Position numbers and translations under genes: made by a program. The notes beneath the pieces are model-generated. The model was not told where the DNA came from and did no database searches. It saw only the letters and a program-made list of their open reading frames with translations. A stretch of DNA of 64,000 bases from Bifidobacterium aemilianum (lineage in GTDB: Bacteria; Actinomycetota; Actinomycetes; Actinomycetales; Bifidobacteriaceae): assembly GCF_003315635.1 (NCBI RefSeq), contig NZ_PDCG01000005.1, positions 62,001 through 126,000 of the forward strand. Reading direction: 5' to 3'. This document shows positions 45,595 through 55,067 of this stretch, one piece after another. Position 1 is the first letter of the stretch. Every line of letters begins with the position of its first letter.

Positions 45595-47268
45595 CTAGTC
45601 GCCAGCCTGGTCCTGAGCTGTGGCATGGGTTTCCTCCAAGGCTCCGGCATCGTAGGATTGTTCCGAATCAAGGAAGGCGGACCCTACCGGCACACCTCCT
45701 GTCGCCTGGGGCAGCCCTGTCTTCTGGTGGCTTGGCCCCGGTTCTGCGATTCCCTTGTTTGCCGACTCAACTTTTCTATTGCGATCGTAGGGAAGCTTGC
45801 CCTTGTTCGGATCTGCCACCATGCCATTGAAATGACAGGGGAAGAGGGAGCGTTTCCGGGTCACCGTCACCGCGACCATGCCGACCGACAGAAGCAGCAG
45901 TCCCAGTTTCAGTCCTTGGAGAACACCGTCACCGTCGGACTGGTCCGGGTAGGGAATGGGGTGGGGCATGGATTCGCGTGTGCCGGTCAGGACCAGCCGC
46001 TGGGTGTTGACACCGTATGGCGTGCAGGTCATGAGCGTGACCAGGTCCTGGCCTGGAACCACCTTGTAGAGATGGGTGTCCTCTGGGTCAATCACGTTGA
46101 TGGCGGTTATGCGGTAGCCCATGGTCCGCCCCAGGCTGTCTAGGTAGAACACATCTCCGACCTTGAGCTCATCCAAACGGGTGAACAAGAGGGAGTCCGG
46201 GAGGCCTCGGTGGCCGGACAGAACCGCATTGGTGGATTTACCGCCTACCGGCAGACTCGTTCCATAGAGATGGCCGGCACCTCGAGCCAAGGATTCGTCG
46301 GAGGTTCCATGGAAAACAGGCAGCTTGACGGAAACCTTGGGGATCCTGACGATACCCATGATGCCGCCACCCACGTCCAGCAGGGAACGGTAGTCGGTGT
46401 CCTTCTGGGACACACTCTTGCCTTTGCTTCCCTCAGGACTGAACGGATCAATGGCCTCACCCATGGACCCCTGGCCGGAGTCAGCCAATTTGCGGTTGTA
46501 TGCATTGACCTTGGTGAGCTCTTCTTTGGTCTTCTTGTTGGGCCACTTAGCCACCCTTGCGGCGGCGGCCTCCGCCTCGACGGCGGTCTTGCGAGCGTTC
46601 ACGTATTGCACGGCGGGAATCCACAGGATGGATGACACGGCGACAAGAATGCAGATAAGGATGGCCAGACGCAGGACAAGATCCACCCGCCGGTCTCTGA
46701 TCCTTCGGGAATCAGGGGTGTCATCAGTGACGACCGTGGTGAAATCCGCCGTAAGAAGCCTGCTCATGTCTGCTCTGGCATCGCCGTCGCCCTTACTGGA
46801 CCTACGACGCCGTCTGCGCTTTGCCTTGTTGTCGGCTCTGGCCTTTTCCTTGGCGTCTACCCGGCCGCGGACCCTGACAGCCCTTCCGGACTCAGGCTCA
46901 GACGACTCATCATCAACCGCTCCGCCAGCTGGGCCATCACTGGTCTCAGCAGCCTCTTCCACTACAGAGGAGGCCCACGTCAAGGCTTGCGGGTTGGCAG
47001 ATGATTCGGGCACAGCGGTTGAACGCGTGGTATCCGCGGGTGAACCATCAGTGGCGGAAGCTGAAACCCAACCAGGTTCGTCCTGTTTCCTTGGGGCAGC
47101 AAACTGGCTTGATAGCTCTTCACGCGCAGGGTCGTGGGAGCCGATGGCACCATCGAACCCACCGGCCTGAACGGCCTCAGGCCCATCGCCTGCTTTCTTA
47201 TTTGCTCCCAATCCTTCAGGATTGTTGAGACCATCGCTCACAGTCACGTCGTCCAATCTTCGGTCCAT
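45595..47268 (-). CDS. Class C-type pilin sortase with long cytosolic ends
   Basis: Transpeptidase that polymerises the pilin encoded next to it. The sortase core has the histidine in VLSGHRGLPDS (~352), the cysteine in LVTLMTCTPYGVNTQ (~415) and the arginine in LVLTGTRES (~432). Two membrane helices (~193-216 and ~449-472) flank the core as in class C enzymes. Unusual are a ~190-residue N-terminal cytosolic region, rich in D/E/S and ending in a strongly basic KAKRRRRRRSSKG stretch, and a ~85-residue C-terminal tail. ATG 47268 is used; no good ribosome site is visible and an internal start is possible. Confidence 0.88.
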   Translation of the reverse strand: MDRRLDDVTVSDGLNNPEGLGANKKAGDGPEAVQAGGFDGAIGSHDPAREELSSQFAAPRKQDEPGWVSASATDGSPADTTRSTAVPESSANPQALTWASSVVEEAAETSDGPAGGAVDDESSEPESGRAVRVRGRVDAKEKARADNKAKRRRRRRSSKGDGDARADMSRLLTADFTTVVTDDTPDSRRIRDRRVDLVLRLAILICILVAVSSILWIPAVQYVNARKTAVEAEAAAARVAKWPNKKTKEELTKVNAYNRKLADSGQGSMGEAIDPFSPEGSKGKSVSQKDTDYRSLLDVGGGIMGIVRIPKVSVKLPVFHGTSDESLARGAGHLYGTSLPVGGKSTNAVLSGHRGLPDSLLFTRLDELKVGDVFYLDSLGRTMGYRITAINVIDPEDTHLYKVVPGQDLVTLMTCTPYGVNTQRLVLTGTRESMPHPIPYPDQSDGDGVLQGLKLGLLLLSVGMVAVTVTRKRSLFPCHFNGMVADPNKGKLPYDRNRKVESANKGIAEPGPSHQKTGLPQATGGVPVGSAFLDSEQSYDAGALEETHATAQDQAGD

Positions 47269-47462
47269 TACCAATGGTTAATAGATTCAGTCCCACCGGA
47301 CTCCCCCACCACAGCGCCATCAATGCGCATCTACATTCAGTCCCGCCCAGTCTACCTGGCCCACTATATGCCGAACCGTTCTGGCTGCCAGCGGGAGGAC
47401 AGGGTGGTGACATAGGAAGACCCGGTCGCCGCCAGAGCGATAACCGGGCCCAACCCATGACC

Positions 47463-49544
47463 TTAGAGAACGGTCATTCCTGATGGTAAGGACCGACCTC
47501 GCCTGCTGGTCCTGTAAAGGATCAGTGCCAGGACGATGCAGACCAGCGCCACCAAAACGGCCAGAATCAGGCCTGCGACACCCGTCATGGACAACTGGGT
47601 GGGCGAGTCCACATTGTAGACCGTCGTCAGGGGACTGAAGAGCTTCAGGCTCACCGGATCTGTGGAAACAGGAGAAACAATACCCTCGCTGTTGTTGGGC
47701 TTAGGAGTACCCACCAAGTCCCACACGTCATCCTTTACCGTGAAGAGAGGAGCATCCGCCGTGGCAGGAGCATCATTGCTGATGGTCTCCTTATAAGAGG
47801 GCAGGAACCTGTCGGGGAAGTCCTTTGGCTCCGTGGGTGCGTCTACCTGGGTAATCTTATAGGTGCCGACGGCCAAACCGTTGACGAACAGGTAACCAGC
47901 TTGAGCATTGATCTTGCCTGAATCGGTCAGATCATCAGCAGCCTCGGCATTGAAGACCTGGGTGCGACTGCGGAAATCCGCAGTACTGACATGTCCATAG
48001 CCTTGGAGGAAGCGAGCCCCATGAGCTTGCATGGCCTTGCCATCGGACACCACAAGTTCGGTCACACACTGTTCGGGGACCGAGCAGTTCTGATCAGCGG
48101 CCCTGATGTAGTTACCCTTGCCGCGCTGCTTGAACTTCATAGGGGAATCACTGCCTTCCTGCGAGACGGTGAACTTTCCATTCATGAGCCTGCTGCGACC
48201 ATCAACCTTGGACCGATTGACAATGGACAGACCGTAGAAATACAGATTGGTGTCTGGATTCTCTCCGTCGCTGCCACCACTGGGATCGGTGACACCCTGG
48301 CTGCCGGTGCCCTCATTGGGGCCCTTGGACGGGTCCATGGGATCGAGCGGAGTCGAAGGATTGGAGAAATCGTTGGAGTAGTTCAGCATCACACCGTTGC
48401 TAAGAACACCGCTCTGCGACTGCTCATTAACCGTGTTGGAATAGGTGATGAAGATGAACTGGCCATACTTGAAGTAGCTGGTGTTCATAATACCAGGGAA
48501 ACGAATGACCAAGACCGGATTACCGGTTTCGGGACTGTTCTCCGCCCGGGCGTTCCACAATTCGCTATGGGAAGTGATTTCAGTGGCGGCCGCAATGGAC
48601 CCGCTCTCCGTAGGTGAGGTATACACCTTCACCGATGCGGGATTGATGGACAGACCCTTGGAAGGCACATCGGTAACCTTGTACACATAGCCACCATCGG
48701 GGAAGCCGCTTGTCAGAGGCACACTCGCTGTGACCTGATAGTTGACCTTGGTACCAACCGCCACAGACCTGTTCTGCATGTTGACGAACTTCTTCTCAAT
48801 CAACGGAACATTGGCCTTAAAGGTGATGACGCCCAGCGGAGCGATGTCCGCCCCACCATCGGCATACTCGGTATAGCCGGGATCGTTTGCCGTGGGAGCG
48901 ACGGCGGTGCCTACCAACATTGGCACCGAGGCGCTGACCCTTCCACCCTGGCCGGTCGGGGTTGTATCCACGATTACATACAGGCCCTGCTTGAGACCGC
49001 TGATGGTCAGGCTCTTGGGGTCAGGGGAATTCGCATTCACACTATGCTCGTCCACCGCAGCCTGTGCGTTGGCGAATTGCGGGTCCTGAACCAGGGAAAG
49101 CACGAACTTACGAATCTGGCTGGACGTGATGCCGCTACTGTTGTTTCCTCCCTGGGCACCTGACCAGTTGGCTGCGACCTGCCCGATCGGGTTCCCTGGA
49201 TATGAGGAAGAGTCTTCCGGGACGCCAATGTCCTGTAGGGCATGCTTGCCCGCGTCGACCAGACCAGGCGCAGGGTCGGTCGTCACCGATATTTTTCTTA
49301 TCTTTCCGTCGTCAATGGTGGCCATCGAATATTTACCGATACGCACAGCCTTGAACTTGTGACCAACCAGAGCATTGCCCTTGATGGTCAAAGACGCATT
49401 GGTGTTGGTATCCGGCATGTCTCCTGGAGACAGCTGGACTTCCGTAGCCGAAGCGGTCGAAGCGGCTGTCAGCGACAGTCCTAGGACCATCACTGCACTC
49501 ACCGCAAGGCCGGCAACCTTACGGGACAGCAACCCTCTTCTCAT
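47463..49544 (-). CDS. Sortase-dependent major pilin with LSMTG sorting motif
   Basis: 693-residue surface protein. The N-terminal signal peptide (about 1-33, ending ASTASA) is followed by Ig-like isopeptide-type domains, with GLYVIVDTTPTG and PLIEKKFVN segments typical of pilin backbones. The cell-wall sorting signal has LSMTG (~651-655) in place of LPxTG, then a membrane helix (VAGLILAVLVALVCIVLALIL) and a 16-residue positive tail. The E-box-like YKITQVDAP has Q where E is usual. The sortase lies 194 bases downstream. With one pilin and one sortase, this is a minimal pilus locus. Confidence 0.88.
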   Translation of the reverse strand: MRRGLLSRKVAGLAVSAVMVLGLSLTAASTASATEVQLSPGDMPDTNTNASLTIKGNALVGHKFKAVRIGKYSMATIDDGKIRKISVTTDPAPGLVDAGKHALQDIGVPEDSSSYPGNPIGQVAANWSGAQGGNNSSGITSSQIRKFVLSLVQDPQFANAQAAVDEHSVNANSPDPKSLTISGLKQGLYVIVDTTPTGQGGRVSASVPMLVGTAVAPTANDPGYTEYADGGADIAPLGVITFKANVPLIEKKFVNMQNRSVAVGTKVNYQVTASVPLTSGFPDGGYVYKVTDVPSKGLSINPASVKVYTSPTESGSIAAATEITSHSELWNARAENSPETGNPVLVIRFPGIMNTSYFKYGQFIFITYSNTVNEQSQSGVLSNGVMLNYSNDFSNPSTPLDPMDPSKGPNEGTGSQGVTDPSGGSDGENPDTNLYFYGLSIVNRSKVDGRSRLMNGKFTVSQEGSDSPMKFKQRGKGNYIRAADQNCSVPEQCVTELVVSDGKAMQAHGARFLQGYGHVSTADFRSRTQVFNAEAADDLTDSGKINAQAGYLFVNGLAVGTYKITQVDAPTEPKDFPDRFLPSYKETISNDAPATADAPLFTVKDDVWDLVGTPKPNNSEGIVSPVSTDPVSLKLFSPLTTVYNVDSPTQLSMTGVAGLILAVLVALVCIVLALILYRTSRRGRSLPSGMTVL

Positions 49545-50187
49545 GGACTTCTCCCTTGTTCTTCTCTCTGGTGCGACTTCTCCAAATCGCCCAACCCGGT
49601 TTACCGGGCCACAGGCCGCTGGGACCCACTGGGCGCCAACCCTTCAAACCCTAGGATTACACGCACTTCTCAACCTTGATGATTAGTCAACAAGCCAACC
49701 GCGTCAGTGGCCGTTTCATGATGGAAGGACACTTTGCTAGATAGCAGTGATTACCAACCGCCATCCACTTCGTATCAACCCATACGAAGGTACGGCTTGT
49801 TAAGTCCCCATCAAATACATTCGTTACATATAATATATCGAGGGCCATACCCAGGGCAAGTCACGGCAAGTCACAAGCCATGTTCCCTCCCGTGAGACCT
49901 TGGCAACTTGCCAAATCTGCCAGGGGCCGGTAGGTCGTTATACGGACTCGTGGAATGACAGCGGCTGCCCAGCGTTGGAATCGAAGAGGCATCCACCTCG
50001 TGGTTCAGAACTATGAAGATCCCCGGTTCAGGGCACATCACGGATTAAGAAAACCGTCCCAGCTGCAACTTCAATTCCATAGCGGCCTGCTGAGGCCACC
50101 ATCAACACAAGCCCGATAACGACAGGACCCCACCGCCCGAGGGGACGATGGGGTTCTACGCAAGCAATGCGGCTTAAGCCGCTTGCA
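49545..50187. other. 643-base gap between the pilin gene and rplL
   Basis: No supported gene; an open frame at 50028-50366 is the shadow of rplL. An A+T-rich core at 49800-49850 (ATATATTATATG on the minus strand) probably holds the pilin promoter. A 250-base leader would follow. The rplL terminator is near 50140. Confidence 0.4.
50125..50156 (-). terminator. Probable terminator of rplJ-rplL
   Basis: GGACCCCA (50125-50132) pairs with TGGGGTTC (50149-50156), one G-T pair, around a 16-base loop. The U-tract is weak. It lies about 30 bases past the rplL stop. Confidence 0.55.
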
Positions 50188-50571
50188 TTACTTGAGCTCG
50201 ACGGAGGCGCCAGCCTCTTCCAGCTGGGACTTTGCCTTCTCGGCGTCTTCCTTGGCGGCCTTCTCCAGGACAGCCTTGGGAGCACCGTCAACCAGGGCCT
50301 TGGCCTCGGCCAGACCCAGGGAGGTGATGGCACGGACGGCCTTGATGACCTGGATCTTCTTGTCACCAGCGGAGGTCAGGACGACATCGAACTCGGACTG
50401 CTCCTCCTCGGCACCAGCGGCGCCGGCGGCAGGAGCGGCGGCGGCAGCGGCGACCGGAGCGGCAGCCTCAACATCGAACTCCTCCTCGAAGGCCTTGACG
50501 AACTCGGAGAGCTCGACCAGAGTCATTTCCTTGAACGCATCGAGCAGCTCATCTTTGGAGAGCTTAGCCAT
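50188..50571 (-). CDS. rplL: 50S ribosomal protein L7/L12
   Basis: 127-residue stalk protein that recruits translation GTPases. The N-terminal dimerisation part ([15 protein letters not shown]), the alanine-rich hinge and the C-terminal domain ([30 protein letters not shown]) are standard. Confidence 0.97.
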   Translation of the reverse strand: MAKLSKDELLDAFKEMTLVELSEFVKAFEEEFDVEAAAPVAAAAAAPAAGAAGAEEEQSEFDVVLTSAGDKKIQVIKAVRAITSLGLAEAKALVDGAPKAVLEKAAKEDAEKAKSQLEEAGASVELK

Positions 50572-50673
50572 AATGGCTTCCTTTCAATAAGGGTAACAGG
50601 CGCTTGGTATGCCCGCCACCTACAACTGTTCTACTACTACGTAACCGATGGATGCGGCCGAAGCCGTCTCCGA

Positions 50674-51195
50674 TCAGGCAGCCTTCTCCTGCTTGTCGCG
50701 CAGGGCGTCGATCGTACGCACGGCCTTGGTGGGCACGGCGACGAACATGTACGCAGCCTTGGCCATCGTGCCCTTGAGCGCGCCAGCCATCTTGGAGAGG
50801 AGAACCTCGCGGGATTCGAGATCCGCAAGCTTCCTCACACCCTCTTCGTCGTACATGGTTCCATCTGCGAAACCACCCTTGACGACGAGGGTCTTGTTTG
50901 TCTTGGCGAAGTCACGCAGGGTCTTCGCTGCCTCCACATAGTCACCCTTGACGAAGGTGATTGCGGTGGGACCGGCGAGCGCTTCATCGAAGCCCTCGTA
51001 GCCAGCCTCCTTGGCGGCGATACGTGCCAGCGTGTTCTTAGCCACAGAGTAGGAAGTATCGCGGCCTAGCTTTTCGCGCAGATCGGAGATCTGCGGAACG
51101 GTAAGCCCGCGGTACTCGGTCAGGTAAACCGCGTCGGCGTTACGGAACTGCTCCGTAAGCTGCGCGATCACCGCTTCCTTTTCGGGCCTTTTCAT
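50674..51195 (-). CDS. rplJ: 50S ribosomal protein L10
   Basis: 173-residue stalk base protein. MKRPEKEAVIAQLTEQFRNA and YRGLTVPQISDLREKL are typical. The start is ATG 51195 with AGGAA four bases upstream; the frame's 15 upstream codons overlap the leader. L10 with L12 autoregulates this operon through the leader RNA in many bacteria. Confidence 0.96.
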   Translation of the reverse strand: MKRPEKEAVIAQLTEQFRNADAVYLTEYRGLTVPQISDLREKLGRDTSYSVAKNTLARIAAKEAGYEGFDEALAGPTAITFVKGDYVEAAKTLRDFAKTNKTLVVKGGFADGTMYDEEGVRKLADLESREVLLSKMAGALKGTMAKAAYMFVAVPTKAVRTIDALRDKQEKAA

Positions 51196-51388
51196 GGCGT
51201 TCCTTCCTAGTCGACCATTGACCGAAGTTCCGCCTGTCAAACATCACCAGGGCAAGAAAAAAGCCCTGCACACAGGCAGAGCACACATGGACCCTTACGA
51301 GTCCTCAATCTCAACCTGCGATGGCTTGGCGAACCAAACTTCGAGGGACTCACGCCCCTAACCAACGGTCTGTGGTTTACAGATAAGC
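51196..51388 (-). ncRNA. L10 leader with attenuator hairpin
   Basis: Untranslated leader of rplJ-rplL. At its 3' half, GCTCTGC and GCAGGGC (51263-51282) make a hairpin directly followed by T6 (51257-51262), an intrinsic terminator about 60 bases before rplJ. Upstream, a GGACTCGTAAGGGTCC hairpin and G+A-rich internal sequence fit the L10-L12 binding region of the L10 leader family. The assignment rests on position and layout, not on a covariance model. Confidence 0.65.
51257..51282 (-). terminator. Attenuator upstream of rplJ
   Basis: Seven-base-pair stem (one G-T) with a six-base loop and six T residues on the minus strand, inside the rplJ leader. Confidence 0.75.
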
Positions 51389-51418
51389 ACTATACACAGG
51401 GTACCGGACCAGTGGCAA
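51389..51418 (-). promoter_or_regulatory. rplJ-rplL promoter
   Basis: TTGCCA (51413-51418) and TATAGT (51389-51394) on the minus strand with an 18-base spacer. Confidence 0.7.
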
Positions 51419-51759
51419 GTCATCACCGGTAGCACAGCGAGTCGCATGGCCGACATATGACCCAAGGACGGATCAAGACTGCTCCCCCTTATAGCTATCT
51501 GTACCCAATCTTTTCCTCGTCCTCGATACCCTGCCGCACTCAGGCCCATATGGCTTATGCGCTTCACTGACTCATCCAGGCCCCAATCCTGCCTGGCGAC
51601 TCACCCTTGAGCCAGATACAAATAGGACATCAGCCTCAGCAGCCGAACAACTCTCGATACTTGCCCTTGGGGTGAGCCTGCCAGGTCACCGCTGAAGTCC
51701 CTACCTTTCCCCCAAGCCACCCAACCGTCGAACAAGGGGATAGTGAGACCAAGGTAAGA
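51419..51759. other. Gap without gene
   Basis: About 340 bases between the rplJ promoter and the GH3 terminator. I see no open frame with coding character, RNA gene or repeat. Confidence 0.5.
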
Positions 51760-51792
51760 ACAAGGACGCCAGCGGAGTGCTGACGTCCTTGT
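51760..51792 (-). terminator. Hairpin downstream of the GH3 gene
   Basis: ACAAGGACGCCAGC pairs with GCTGACGTCCTTGT (one C-A mismatch) around GGAGT. It lies about 90 bases past the GH3 stop. A TTCTTA stretch follows on the minus strand. Confidence 0.65.
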
Positions 51793-51878
51793 GTGGGCTG
51801 TGTCTTACCAACTGCGCACAGCAGAGAACGGCCTGGAGGCCGAAGACGAAAAGGGGAACGAAACCTGCGGATTCCTCG

Positions 51879-54800
51879 CTATTCCTCGTGCACTTCGCCG
51901 ATCAGCTCCTCATTGCCAGAGTCGACAGTCACCGTGTCGCCCTTTTTCTTCCGGGGCTTGTAGCGATCAGGATGGAGCCTACTGTCTTTGGTCCGCCGGA
52001 CCATGACCACCGCCATGGCGAGCGCAAAGACCAAGACCAGGGCGTCGGCCCCAGCAAGCCATATCTTCCAGGGAGAGGTCCGGTAGGTAATTTCCGTTCC
52101 TGGAGCCAGGCCGTTCATAGTGTGGCTATTGACAATCGCGTAGCTCATGTTCTTCACCGCACGGCGAATGACGCTCACACCGGTGGGAGAGGACTTGTCT
52201 TTGATCAACGAGGTGAAGGCCGTCCCCCAAGCCATCCAGCTGTCGGTGCCGGAACGCAGTGCCTGGTCGACGCTGTTGGAACCAGCGTTCATGACCATGT
52301 CGGAGATCTCGAGACCACGGAATCCCCATTCATCGCGCAACAGTTCGGTGTTCAGGGCATAGCTGGCGCCGGCCCAGGTCGCACCGATGTAGTTCATCGA
52401 ATTCATGACCCCTGTTGTGCCGCGCATGACCTTAGTGGCCTTGTGCTTGTTTGAATCGGTGTACTTGATTTCCATTCTGGCGTTCTTGATCGCCATCTCG
52501 AAGGGCTTGAGGTATACCTCCCTCATGGCCTGCTCATTGACCCATGTTGCGACACGGCTTCTGTCATTGTTGTACATCTCCTGATCGTTGATGGCGAAAT
52601 GCTTGATGGTAGCTATCAGGCCCCGACTGGCCGCGCCGGAGACCTCACTGGTGAGCATGGCGCCCGAAAGCACCGGGTCTTCGGAGAAATATTCAAAATT
52701 CCTACCGGAGAAGGGAGCCCTGTGGATATTGGCTGCAGGAGCATACCAGGAGTTGACACCAGCGCTGGCGGCCTCCTGCCCGACCATGTCGCCCATGTCG
52801 TGCACGAGATTCTTGTTGAACGTGGCAGCTATGATGGGTTCCGTGGGGTAGGCCGTATATTCCTTGGCATCGGTGATACTGCCCACGATACCCTGGGGGC
52901 CGTCGAAATCAACCGTGGCCGGCTTGCTGATGGAGCTGATCTGAGCGGTCTGGTCGTAGGATGCCGCCAGGGCCACATAAAGGCTGGAATCCTTGAGGTC
53001 CAGCTGGTCGAGCAGCTTCTCCCATCGAGGATCGTCGTAGCTGGCGCCACGCATGTCGGAGAGGGTCAGGCCATTGGAGGCTTTGGTGCGCGGGGCTTGA
53101 GTCGTATAGACCTTGCTGCCCTTGACATTGCCCAAAAGCTTGTCCGTATTGACATCAGCCTGCTGAAGGGTCATCTTCCCCTTGTCGTCAGTCGTATAGT
53201 TGAAGCCCTCATGCTTGAAGTCGGCCTTCTCCTCCTTGGTGGGGAAACTGGCGGTGTTGGTCAGCGGACCCTTTGACCTGGTGAGCTGGCTGGTCTTGAC
53301 CATATGGTCGCTCAGGCTCTGGAAGAGGTTGCTGGGAGCCTTGAAGGCCTTCCCGTCCAAGGACTTGCCGGTTGGCTTGCCCTTGTTGTCGAGCTTCGAT
53401 TGTGCATCCTTGTCGGATGTGCGCATGTGCGTGCTGTCATACCAGACCGTGGAGGGCACGTTCAGATTGGCCGATCCATACTGCTCATGGGAATCCCTGT
53501 TCACGCTGATTGCGTAATCACCGGCCTCCAGCAGGTAGGAACCCTTGCTGCCATCAGGATTCTGACGCTGGTAATCGTAGGATGCCAGATCCTCGGCATC
53601 AATCGCGAGGTCGATGGTCTGTGAGGCACCGGGCTGAATATCATCGGTCTTCTCATAAGCGATCAGATTGACCGTCGACTTCTCGATGCCTTGCTGGGCG
53701 TCAAAGTCGGTATAGGGAGGGTGGTAGTAGGCCTGGACCACATCCCTGCCCGCACGCTTTCCCTCATTGGTGACCTCGACGCTGAGTTTCATCTTGTCGC
53801 CATCCTGATGGCTGGAGACCAGACGCTGCGAAAAATCGGTGTAGCTCAGACCAAAGCCGAAGGGCAGTTGCACTGCACGGGCATAGTTCTGATTCTCTTT
53901 GCCCTTGACGGTGAAGGATCCACCCGTATCATGAACGGTCTCATAGTAGCGATACCCAACATAGATGTTTTCCTCGTACTCGATGAAGTCCATTGGCGTG
54001 GGCTTGCCGACAGGTGTCGGGTAGCCGCCCTGGAGCAGGTAGAGGTCCTTGTATTGGGCATTGCCGAAGTTGGCCATGCTGGGATCGCTCATGGTGTCGG
54101 TCATCCAGGTGTCAACGGTTTTGCCTGACGGGTTGATCTCACCGGAGAGAATCTCGGCCATGGCCTTGAAGCCCTGTGCTCCGGGGCCTCCGACCCACAG
54201 AACGGCATCTGCGGATATAGCCGAACCCTGGTCAAGCAGGTCACCGATCTCCATGACGTTCGAGCTATCCAAGACCACCACAAGCTTCTTGCAGTGGGCC
54301 TTGGCGAACTTGATGGTTTCCTTCTCGTCATTGCTCAGGGCAAGCTGGTGAGGTGTTCCATCGAAATATCCCTTGCCTGCGATGGGGCTACCCGGAACGT
54401 TGGCGGCGACATCGCTGCCTTCGCCACCGGAACGACCGATGAAGACAATGCCGGTGGTGGCTGTGGCGGAATCCTCATGACCCTTATATATATCAGGGTT
54501 GTATTCGATGATCTTATCGGTCGCGCCTTCAAAGCCCGTCTTCTCATCAGGCTTTTGATAGCCCTTGCTGTCCATGCCCCGAGCGGTGGCCGAGGTCATG
54601 GCATGTTCCACATCCTTATTGGTGTCGAAATATTCATGCAAGGCGCGTTGGGCCGTGTATATCCTGGATGATTTGACATTGACGCTTCCCGAACCGGTAC
54701 CACCATATATGGGGTTCGTATAGCGGTAGCCGAAGGGGGTCACCTTGGACTTCTTGGCCAGCGGCAGGGTGCCATTATCGTTTTTCATGAGCACGATACC

Positions 54801-55067
54801 CTGTTCCGCGATGGCCAAAGCGGTCTTGTCGGCCTTGGAGTTCAGGCCGGCGTCTTCCTTGTCATAATACTGTGCGTCGACTTGCGACATGTTCGGGTCT
54901 GGCTTTACCATTCGGGCACCGCGACCCAGGAAGATCTCCATTGACAGTGAGAAGAAATTCATGACTATGGTGGCCGCCAAGGCTATGACGACCAACACAG
55001 ATACAACCGAAATCCAAATGGTATTGAATTTTCGGTTGTTCATTTTCAACTTGTCCCGTGAATCCAT
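51879..55067 (-). CDS. Membrane-anchored GH3 glycosidase with reversed domain order
   Basis: 1062 residues; hydrolyses beta-linked glucosides or xylosides, probably at the cell surface. Membrane helices lie near both ends (TIWISVVSVLVVIALAATIV and WLAGADALVLVFALAMAVVMV), so the middle faces outside. The alpha/beta sandwich comes first, with RSGGEGSD (~212, likely acid/base). A fibronectin-III-like domain follows (GRDVVQAYYHPPY). The TIM-barrel comes last, with NIHRAPFSGRNFEYFSEDP, TIKHFAINDQE (~822) and GFRGLEISDMVM (~922, nucleophile Asp). Classical GH3 enzymes have the barrel first. The substrate cannot be told. Confidence 0.88.
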   Translation of the reverse strand: MDSRDKLKMNNRKFNTIWISVVSVLVVIALAATIVMNFFSLSMEIFLGRGARMVKPDPNMSQVDAQYYDKEDAGLNSKADKTALAIAEQGIVLMKNDNGTLPLAKKSKVTPFGYRYTNPIYGGTGSGSVNVKSSRIYTAQRALHEYFDTNKDVEHAMTSATARGMDSKGYQKPDEKTGFEGATDKIIEYNPDIYKGHEDSATATTGIVFIGRSGGEGSDVAANVPGSPIAGKGYFDGTPHQLALSNDEKETIKFAKAHCKKLVVVLDSSNVMEIGDLLDQGSAISADAVLWVGGPGAQGFKAMAEILSGEINPSGKTVDTWMTDTMSDPSMANFGNAQYKDLYLLQGGYPTPVGKPTPMDFIEYEENIYVGYRYYETVHDTGGSFTVKGKENQNYARAVQLPFGFGLSYTDFSQRLVSSHQDGDKMKLSVEVTNEGKRAGRDVVQAYYHPPYTDFDAQQGIEKSTVNLIAYEKTDDIQPGASQTIDLAIDAEDLASYDYQRQNPDGSKGSYLLEAGDYAISVNRDSHEQYGSANLNVPSTVWYDSTHMRTSDKDAQSKLDNKGKPTGKSLDGKAFKAPSNLFQSLSDHMVKTSQLTRSKGPLTNTASFPTKEEKADFKHEGFNYTTDDKGKMTLQQADVNTDKLLGNVKGSKVYTTQAPRTKASNGLTLSDMRGASYDDPRWEKLLDQLDLKDSSLYVALAASYDQTAQISSISKPATVDFDGPQGIVGSITDAKEYTAYPTEPIIAATFNKNLVHDMGDMVGQEAASAGVNSWYAPAANIHRAPFSGRNFEYFSEDPVLSGAMLTSEVSGAASRGLIATIKHFAINDQEMYNNDRSRVATWVNEQAMREVYLKPFEMAIKNARMEIKYTDSNKHKATKVMRGTTGVMNSMNYIGATWAGASYALNTELLRDEWGFRGLEISDMVMNAGSNSVDQALRSGTDSWMAWGTAFTSLIKDKSSPTGVSVIRRAVKNMSYAIVNSHTMNGLAPGTEITYRTSPWKIWLAGADALVLVFALAMAVVMVRRTKDSRLHPDRYKPRKKKGDTVTVDSGNEELIGEVHEE

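Noticed and set aside
50028-50366. 112-codon minus-strand frame overlapping rplL
   Set aside because: A shadow of rplL in another frame, with an arginine/serine-rich composition.
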